Below are positions 57,579 through 64,000 of a stretch of DNA of 64,000 bases, piece after piece. This DNA is from Plantago major (Eukaryota; Streptophyta; Magnoliopsida; Lamiales; Plantaginaceae). Below the pieces are notes generated by a model, which searched no databases, was not told where the DNA came from, and was given only the letters and a program-made list of their open reading frames with translations. How positions within the stretch are numbered: position 1 is the first letter of the stretch; each line of letters starts with the position of its first letter. Made by a program: the position numbers and the translations under genes. The stretch lies in the NCBI GenBank assembly GCA_026545765.1, contig CM048841.1:65113354-65177353 (forward strand). Reading direction: 5' to 3'.

Positions 57579-57886
57579 TGTTAAGAGAAAAAGAGAGTAA
57601 TAGGAGACTAGAAGTAGAAGAAAGAAGAGAATATAGAGAGAATATAATGGAGGATGGAGAGTTCAAAATGAGAGTACATAATCGGTATTTATACAAGTGA
57701 AAATGTATATCAAGAGCCTAATGGTATATGAATAGGCAAAGACATCCACTCTCCTCATCAACTACTCTTGTACATTGATTTCTTCATCCACAGACTATAA
57801 TTCATTGATTTCTTCATCCACTAACTATAATGCATTCATCTCTTCATCCACTAACTAATACAACTAATGTACATTTACCTATAACA
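57579..57886 (-). repeat. Copia-D right LTR (5' LTR in element sense)
   Basis: This 308-bp LTR starts TGTTATAGGTAAATG and ends TCTCTTAACA on the minus strand. A minus-strand TATAAATA lies at 57686-57693. It has a duplicated ttgatttcttcatccac segment that the left LTR lacks. Confidence 0.82.
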
Positions 57887-58075
57887 AAAAAAACTTTTAT
57901 GCAGGTGTAGACAAAGGGTAATGTAAAGTTCATTTGCAGGGTTTTAATATAGATACATTATAATGAGATCATTGATTAATGACCAAATGAATGCAACACC
58001 ATGCTGAAATTAATTAGGAATTCAAATTTACCTCCCTTACATATAATTTGTTTTGAATTATTTATATGAAAAAAT
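57887..58075. other. host spacer between Copia-D and Copia-C
   Basis: About 190 bp of AT-rich sequence with no visible feature. Confidence 0.5.
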
Positions 58076-58303
58076 TGTTATGTATAAATGTCAAGAGTTA
58101 GTGGGTGATGTACATGGGTTAGTGGATGAGAGAATTGATATACACAAGTTAAAGGAAGAGAAGATTAATGTACACAAGTTAGTGGGGATCTCTTAGCCTT
58201 TTGAGATCACTTTATACTTGTATAAATAACTAACTTGTACTCTCAATTTGACACTATAATAAACTTTGTTCTCTTCTCTCTTTACTCTCTTTTTTTCTTA
58301 ACA
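58076..58303 (+). repeat. Copia-C 5' LTR
   Basis: This 228-bp LTR starts TGTTATGTATAAATG and ends TTTCTTAACA. TATAAATA lies at 58221-58228. Confidence 0.88.
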
Positions 58304-58314
58304 CGTTATCAGCA
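58304..58314 (+). promoter_or_regulatory. Copia-C primer binding site
   Basis: cgttatcagca directly follows the LTR. It pairs with an internal part of tRNA-Met, as in a known subset of copia elements. Confidence 0.7.
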
Positions 58315-58419
58315 TGAATAATGGTCCAGTAGAGGAAGAGAAATCTCCATAAGAGATTAATATGACTCTAGACGAGTGACACGACAATATAAAAGAGATT
58401 CAGGCGCCTGAAATTGTTG

Positions 58420-59535
58420 AAAATGAAGAGATCTCAATAAATTATGTCGTGAATGGAAAGATATGGAACCGAAATAATATCGACGTCGGATGACATATAA
58501 TGTAGCACGCGATATTGTGGAATAAAATGATGATCTTGAACCTACTTCTATAAAAGAATGTAGTCATAGAGAGGATTGGCCAAAATGGAAAGAGGAAATT
58601 ACTACAGAATTGAACTCTCTTGGAAAACGTGAAGTTTTCGGACCTGTAGTCCGTACACCAAATGGTGTAAAACCCATTGGATACAAATAGGTATTTGTGC
58701 GAAAAAGAAATGAGAAAAATGAAGTTGCAAGATATAAAGCAAGACTTTTGGCACAAGGTGTTACTCAAAGACCTGGGATTGATTATGAAGAGACGTATTC
58801 TCCTGTGATGGATGCGATAACATTTCGTTATCTAATGAGTCTGGCCACACATGAGAAAATCAAAATGCGTCTTATGGATGTTGTTACAACCTATTTATAT
58901 GGCTCACTAGATAATGACATATACATGAAAATTCCTGAAGGATTCAAAGTGCCCGGAACACAACCCCGATATAGTTATTCAGTTAAATTAAATAAATCCT
59001 TATATGGATTAAAGCAATCGGGACGAATGTGGTTTAATCGCTTGAGCACATTTTTGAAAAATGAAGGTTACACAAATTATCCTATATGTTCATGCGTTTT
59101 CATTAAACGATCAGGATCGAAATTTGTCATCATTGCAGTTTATGTTGATGACCTGAATATTATTGGAACTCCTGAAGAGTTAGCTAAGACAGTCAATTGT
59201 TTGAAGAATGAATTTGAAATGAAAGATCTTATTAAAACAAAGTATTATTTGGGTATACAAATCGAAGACTTAGCAAATGGGAGGCTTATCCATCAGCCCG
59301 ATTATTTGGAAAGACTGCTGAAAAGATTTTATATGGATAAAGCTCATCCAATAAATACCCCATGGTTGTAAGATCTTTGGATGTGAAAAGAGACCCATTT
59401 AGACTTCGTGAAGATGATGAAGAAATTCTTGGTCCTGAAGTACCATATGTTAGTGCTATTGGTGCACTAATGTACCTTGCTAACAATACACTGCCTGATA
59501 TAGCTTTTGCTATTAACTTACTAGCAAGATATAAT
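58420..59535 (+). pseudogene. pol: Copia-C reverse transcriptase
   Basis: The coding trace begins near 58430 (YVVNGKIWNRNNI), with a TAG near 58688 replacing the Trp of GYKWVF. It is then open from 58697 to 59371: RYKARLLAQGVTQRPGIDYE, DVVTTYLYGSLD, SLYGLKQSGRMW and the active site YVDD at 59141-59152. A one-base shift near 59362 moves to VVRSLDVKRDPF and YVSAIGALMYLAN. Solo LTR J then interrupts ARYN at 59535. RT catalytic residues are intact, but nothing upstream remains to make a particle. Confidence 0.9.
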
Positions 59536-60953
59536 TGTCACGCCCCAAAACCAAAATAATTTGGCGCGACCGGCCGTCCATCGTGAGATGGACTCACGCC
59601 AAGACGAAGCCTCAATTTATTTACAAAAAAAATAGTTGAAAGGTAATTCAGAGTGTCTAAAACACAAATACAATTCTAGAAACCTCGAACTATTTATGAA
59701 CCTCAAAAATTACAAAACTTCCACTAATACTACTAGCTTCTCTAGACCGACTTGCCTCCACTAGCAACTTTCTCCAAACCAGAACCACTCTGACGACAAC
59801 TGAAAAAAAAGTGTAAGGGTGAATCTCCTAGCACTTTTACCGGATCAAGCATAGCAGTAAAATTACATATATATACACACAATATCAGAACATAGCCAGA
59901 AAACAGTTTCATGGAGTGTTTATAACAGAACAGTATTATCAGTACGTTTAGCTCAACAGAAATCACACTATGGCCACTAGTATAAGTCCGGTGGCACAGA
60001 GGTCGCATACGACGTAACATAATGTAAAGTTTCCTCTAAAGGAACATGATGTAAAGCCAGACGTAATTACCGTCAAAGACGGGCTCAGAATTCATAGATA
60101 AAACTATGAGCTCAAAACATATTTATTTTCTCCATGTAACAGAAACATAATTTTACACACATCACATGCACCACAAAAAATACTTTAGGGAATTCACATA
60201 CTTGATACTCTTTGAATAGAATATTATATCAAGTCTCATAACATAATATAATAATCATAAATTATTTGTCAATTGCAAAAATATACATATACATTTTATA
60301 TACGGAAAATAGGAGCAAAAGTGTCAGAAAATCCCCCTACATCGAAGACGACTCAAAATCAAGTTTGACCTAGTTAAACCACAAAAGCTCCACTAAGTTC
60401 ACCTTGAACTCTCCCAAAACACCTCTACAACCCAAAATAAATTAATAACTTAAATAAATCAAAAATAACTTCAATCAATAATAGTAGTAGTGTAGTACAT
60501 TAACCGTAAAAGAAAAGGCAAGGATTTGTAAAAAGAAATCTTGCAAATTGAAAAATCAATAGTTGGTACTATGATGATCGTTCTGAATTTTGAAACACTT
60601 CAATTTGATTGGACCTAAACTAAAAGGCTAATATTTATCTTGCAAGTGCAACAGAGATATATATTGGAAAATTTGAGACTGCCGAAAATCGATCAGAAGA
60701 AACAGTAAGATTACCTTGAAAATTTATGTGCGGCAGAGTCAAACCGTGAAGAAGAAGAAGAAGGCACTGTTTAGTTTCGGTAATGAGGAGAGGAAGGGTT
60801 TCGACATTTATATAGTATTAATATATGGGCTCGGGCTAAGTAACGAGAAAACAGATTTTAAAAAATATTACCAGGCCAGTCCACAATAAATTAAAAAATA
60901 TTTTAAAAATAAAATATTCACTTAAAATAAAAAAAAAAGTACGGGTTCTTACA
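59536..60953 (-). mobile_element. solo LTR J, chromovirus-type Ty3/gypsy, inside Copia-C RT/RNase H
   Basis: The 1,418-bp unit is flanked by a perfect target duplication, ataat at 59531-59535 and 60954-60958. On the minus strand it starts TGTAAGAACCCG and ends GGGGCGTGACA, a tip pair characteristic of plant chromoviruses. A minus-strand TATA box (TATATAAA) lies at 60807-60814. No internal sequence is present. It cuts a codon run of Copia-C exactly, so the empty site can be read. Confidence 0.88.
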
Positions 60954-60958
60954 ATAAT

Positions 60959-61540
60959 TCTTCTCCAACTCGGAGACATTAGTTAAACAAGTACTTCGAT
61001 ACTTACGAGGCACAATGGATATGGGCTTGTATTATCCAAAATCTAGCAATTTAAAATTAATTAGATATGCTAATGCAGGATATTTATCTGATCCACACAA
61101 AGCTCGATCTTAAACAAGTTATTTGTTTACATATGGAGGTACAACCATTTCATGGCGATCTGTTAAACAAACTTTATCTGCTACTTCTTCTAACCAAGCA
61201 TAAATTTTAGCGATTCATGAAGCAAGTTGTGAGTGTGTTTGGTTAAGATCTTTGACTGGACATATTCGAGATATGTGCGGTCTTACATTCTGTGATATAT
61301 GAGGATAATGCAGCTTGCATAGCACAACTAAAGGGAGTTTTCATCAAAGGAGATAGGACGAAGCATATATCACCAAAGTTTTTCTTCACCCATAATCTAC
61401 AGAAAGAAAGCTCCATCCAAGTTTAACAGATTCGTTCAATTGATAACTTAGCGGACTTGTTTACTAAATTACTTCCATCATCATCATTTGAGAAATTGGT
61501 TTGAAAGATTGGAATGCGACGACTTAAGGAAGTGATGTGA
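60959..61540 (+). pseudogene. pol: Copia-C RNase H
   Basis: Resumes with GLYYPKSSNLKLIRYANAGY (the Asp normally after Ala is Asn), TTISWRSVKQTLSATSSN and HEASCECVWLRS. A shift leads to YEDNAACIAQLKG, GDRTKHISPKFFFTH and NLADLFTKLLPSSSFEKLV. Several stops interrupt it (near 61112, 61202 and 61424). It marks the end of pol. Confidence 0.82.
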
Positions 61541-61680
61541 TAATTTAATCAGGGGAGTTGAATACGCACTGCACTCTTTTTTCCTTAGCTAAATTTTTAT
61601 CCCACTAGGTTTTTCTTAGTAAGGTTTTTAATAAGACAGTATATTTTTTGCGTACCAACCATCACCCACTCATGTTCATT
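61541..61680 (+). other. Copia-C 3' leader
   Basis: Contains caggggagttgaatac and the phrase atttttatcccactagg followed by agtaaggtttttaata, the usual post-pol sequence of this copia group. The polypurine tract and the first 50 or so bases of the 3' LTR are missing, so a deletion joined catgttcatt to the inside of the LTR. Confidence 0.7.
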
Positions 61681-61868
61681 TAGTGGATGACAGAATTGAT
61701 GTACACAAGTTAGTGGATGAAAGGATTAATGTACACAAGTTAGTGGGGATCTATTAGCCTTTTGAGATCACTTTATACTTGTATAAATAGCTAGCTTGTA
61801 CTCTCATTTTGACACTAGAATAAACTCTATTCTCTTCTCTTCTCTCTTTACTCTCTTTTCTCTTAACA
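61681..61868 (+). repeat. Copia-C 3' LTR, 5'-truncated
   Basis: Aligns with 5' LTR positions from about 58125 on and ends TCTCTTAACA. A (tctct)n stretch near the end is slightly longer than in the 5' copy. Confidence 0.85.
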
Positions 61869-62735
61869 AAATTCAAGAATTTCTCAAAGTCCTATAGACA
61901 GGATTTAGAATAGTATAAACTTTTGCAAGATACCCGATAAACATTAACTACAAACATTACATGTTTAACTTCAAACATCAGTGTATTTGATAAATTTATA
62001 TTATACTTGCATAACCTGCATTTCTAAACATGTTATGTTTTTAGCTAAATATGCGAAATTTGTAACTATATATGTGATGTTGATGTTCGCCTCTCCAAGA
62101 GAAGGTCTACCGCAAAAGTTACTCGCGAATAATTTCGAAAATTTGGACTAATGAGTCCAGCTGCACACAATACGCATTCATCATGTATATATAATATTAA
62201 TGTAAAAGGGTATTTTAATGACTTTATATGAATCACATGGGATTAATTTTGCGCATACTTTTATTAACTATGGATTTTTTTTGTATTGATTTGGCGTAAG
62301 AAAATATTATCAAACATCTATAATCGCACCTAATGAGAGTGTACCCTACACACTTTAAAAATAACGGATGGGGGTGTTGTGTCCATTTTTAATAACTTAA
62401 GGAGGTTAGGTATTAATTCGTTAACTTAGAAGAGTTTCGCGTACATTATTAATAATACAAGGGTGTTCCCAAATTTTATGGCGTTAGACAATTATATATG
62501 GTGCTAGCCTACTTTTCAAACATCTCTGCTCAACGGAATACTGGGCCGAAATATTCTACCTATTGGACATTTTTATTTCAGATATTCTTCATTTACCCAT
62601 AAACGAGCTTCTTCTTGCCCAATATCCTGCAACTGGGTTATACACTTACTTGGCCCATCATATTCAAAGGTGTTTTTGCTCACTCATCGTTTTGTTCTCT
62701 CTATTTTATGAACACACATTTGAAAAAACGTCTTA
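61869..62735. other. AT-rich host-like DNA without genes
   Basis: No supported ORF, RNA gene or repeat longer than a few tens of bases was seen. Confidence 0.55.
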
Positions 62736-63202
62736 TTAGGGCTGCAAACAAGTCGAGCTCGGCTCATTAAAGAAAAATTGTCTAAAGCTCGAGCTCGAGC
62801 TCGAAAGAAAGTGTCATTATTCGAGCTCGGCTCGCGAACTTCATTTTTTCTTTAATTAATTTTTTAAATCTCGAAAGCTCATATTTACCTCGGCTCGCAA
62901 GCTCAAAAACTAATAAAGTTCGAATATAACTCGACTCGAAAACTTGAAACCTTTCAAAATTAACAAAAAAATATATAAATTAATAATATACTTATATATT
63001 TTTATATTTTTTAATTTTTTATATTTTTTATTTTTTTCGAGCAGCTCGTCGATCTTTCGAGCCGAGCTTCTCAGTATTCGAGCTCAACTCGAATATGTAA
63101 TCGAGCTATAATTTAAGCTCGAACGAGTCGAGTTTTTTTCGAGCTTTTCTCGAGCCGAGCTCGAGCAGCTCGAAAAAAACTCAACTCGTTTGCAACCCTA
63201 AT
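62736..63202. mobile_element. MITE-like foldback element with GAGCTCG-rich ends
   Basis: The ends TTAGGGCTGCAAACAAGTCG and its approximate inverse (cgagttgag...gtttgcaaccctaa) form inverted repeats. Inside both ends the words gagctcg, ctcgagc and gagccgagc are dense and mostly self-complementary, so the single strand would fold extensively. TA abuts both tips. No coding capacity. Similar GGGCTGCAAAC elements are common in plant genomes, but I cannot assign a superfamily with confidence. Confidence 0.7.
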
Positions 63203-64000
63203 CATTGGTCCGATCCGATTCCTATAAATTTTTGTGAATTCGATTATATATTGTTTAATCTACCAAGTTTATAAAGCATCCGATGCATAAAGAGTGTAAT
63301 ATTCACAATAGGAATTGTAATATGTCATACTATTGTAATCATACTAACTAGTAACTACCACAGTTTTATTGTATTTCAAAATTATACTGTATTCTTTATT
63401 TTCGTGACAAAAATCGATAGTAATAATTTTTTCTAATTTTTTTTTTCAAACGATTGATGGAACTCATGTGAAAAGAAAGATTCAACTCTTACACAACGCG
63501 AACTATAACAAAAGTTTAATATACGTTTTGTGAAGTAAACAAGGGAAATGAAAATGGAAAATGATAATGTAATACATTATGACTCATGCACATTTCAAAG
63601 TGATGAAATGAAAATTGTTATCTTATTATTTATTTTAACTGAAGATCGGATAAATTATTAGCTTTATCGAGATTATTATTATTGAGTATTAATTTAAAAA
63701 GATTTTTATTTAGTGGAGAAAATTACCATGAGAAGAGATAAAAGAAGAAAAAGTGAGCTAATGGTTGAGTTATTAGGGAGACTGTATTACAGTGAACTGT
63801 ATTACACTACTCCACAAATACAGTTCGACTGTATTACACTACTTCACCAATACAGTCCGAATTAATGTAATAGTGAACTGTATAAATACAGTCAACAAAA
63901 AAATTATGAATTATAAATTTATGTTAATGCATGTATTTTTTATTTAAAAGTTTAAAAGAATAAAATCTAAAATAAAAAAAAAACTCAGGATAAAAGATTC
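63203..64000. other. AT-rich right edge of the window
   Basis: No gene is seen. A short degenerate repeat built on actgtattacactact lies at 63780-63900. The rest is A/T-rich with poly-A and poly-T runs. Confidence 0.55.
63778..63897. repeat. degenerate short repeat based on actgtattacac
   Basis: actgtatta or a close variant occurs about five times in 120 bp, and aatacagt(t/c)cga occurs twice. Partial inverse copies (aatacagt) allow small hairpins. It may be the remains of a small foldback element. Confidence 0.5.

Larger units (their letters stand above)
9973..57886 (-). mobile_element. Copia-D: outer minus-strand copia remnant hosting the nested tower
   Basis: Related LTRs sit at 9973-10254 and 57579-57886 in the same (minus) orientation. 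The right copy is followed, in element sense, by a CGTTATCAGC primer site, and the left copy is preceded by a purine tract, so they fit a single element read right to left. The LTRs are clearly diverged, so it is old. Flanks are A-rich (aaaag against aaaaa), giving no decisive target duplication. Only the end of RNase H is recognisable. Everything else of its pol is lost or unreadable, so two different fragments remain an alternative. Confidence 0.6.
58076..61868 (+). mobile_element. Copia-C: internally deleted Ty1/copia element
   Basis: The 5' LTR is 58076-58303 and a truncated 3' LTR is 61681-61868. The flanks aaaat and aaatt give only a near target duplication. The interior jumps from the primer site to the RT linker within about 120 bp: gag, protease and integrase are gone. 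RT and RNase H remain, split by solo LTR J. The RT sequence (RPGIDYEETYSPVMDAITF, SLYGLKQSGRMW) is a distinct copia lineage from Copia-A and the Sire elements. Confidence 0.88.

Noticed and set aside
1-64000. tRNA, rRNA or other structural RNA genes
   Set aside because: None recognised; tRNA-like matches are only retroelement primer binding sites.

Overview
The window is plant nuclear DNA, most likely from a flowering plant (probably a eudicot). It holds no intact gene. It is a pile of transposable elements: Ty1/copia elements with plant-type pol domains and tRNA-Met-type primer sites, Ty3/gypsy LTRs, and DNA-transposon derivatives with TA or 9-bp target duplications. Only about 7 to 8 kb (much of 1-4100, about 300 bp around 9.9 and 58 kb, and 61.9-64 kb) looks like non-repeat host DNA.

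Layout. 1-4100: AT-rich host DNA with a possible gene tail at the left edge, a solo LTR (1274-1839), a Mutator-like element with a GC-rich core (1944-2693) and a Stowaway MITE (2763-3010). 4105-9849: decayed Ale/Retrofit-like Copia-A, with an 0.8-kb foldback-like insertion in its 3' LTR. 9973-57886: nested tower. The outer shell is a minus-strand copia remnant (Copia-D). Inside it lie a minus-strand solo LTR (F, 10501-11971) and a plus-strand Sirevirus-like element Sire-1 (13433-54837). Sire-1 was in turn hit by a solo LTR of its own family (B, 14321-15937), a minus-strand non-coding Tat/gypsy-like element (G, 24211-31654) and a second family member, Sire-2 (33208-49518). Sire-2 carries a deleted Lemi1/pogo-like transposon (H, 38561-39529). 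58076-61868: Copia-C, which lost everything between its primer site and RT and is split by a chromovirus-type solo LTR (J, 59536-60953). 61869-64000: AT-rich DNA with one MITE-like foldback.

The most interesting part is the Sirevirus-like family (Sire-1 and Sire-2). Each copy has gag, pol and, about 0.9 kb after pol, a very long third ORF (about 1,700 codons if joined). In both copies this ORF carries five short GT-AG introns (78-81 bp) at matching positions. Sire-2 exons 2-5 are all multiples of three, so the introns are phase 0. The pol-ORF3 spacer holds an array of small hairpins whose arms covary. Gag and pol are separated in frame by one TAA at the same site in both copies. All copies here are dead (stops, frameshifts, YVDD to YVND in Sire-2), so any function has to be tested on other family members.

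All family names rest on motif recognition and on comparing copies within the window. No database search was possible.
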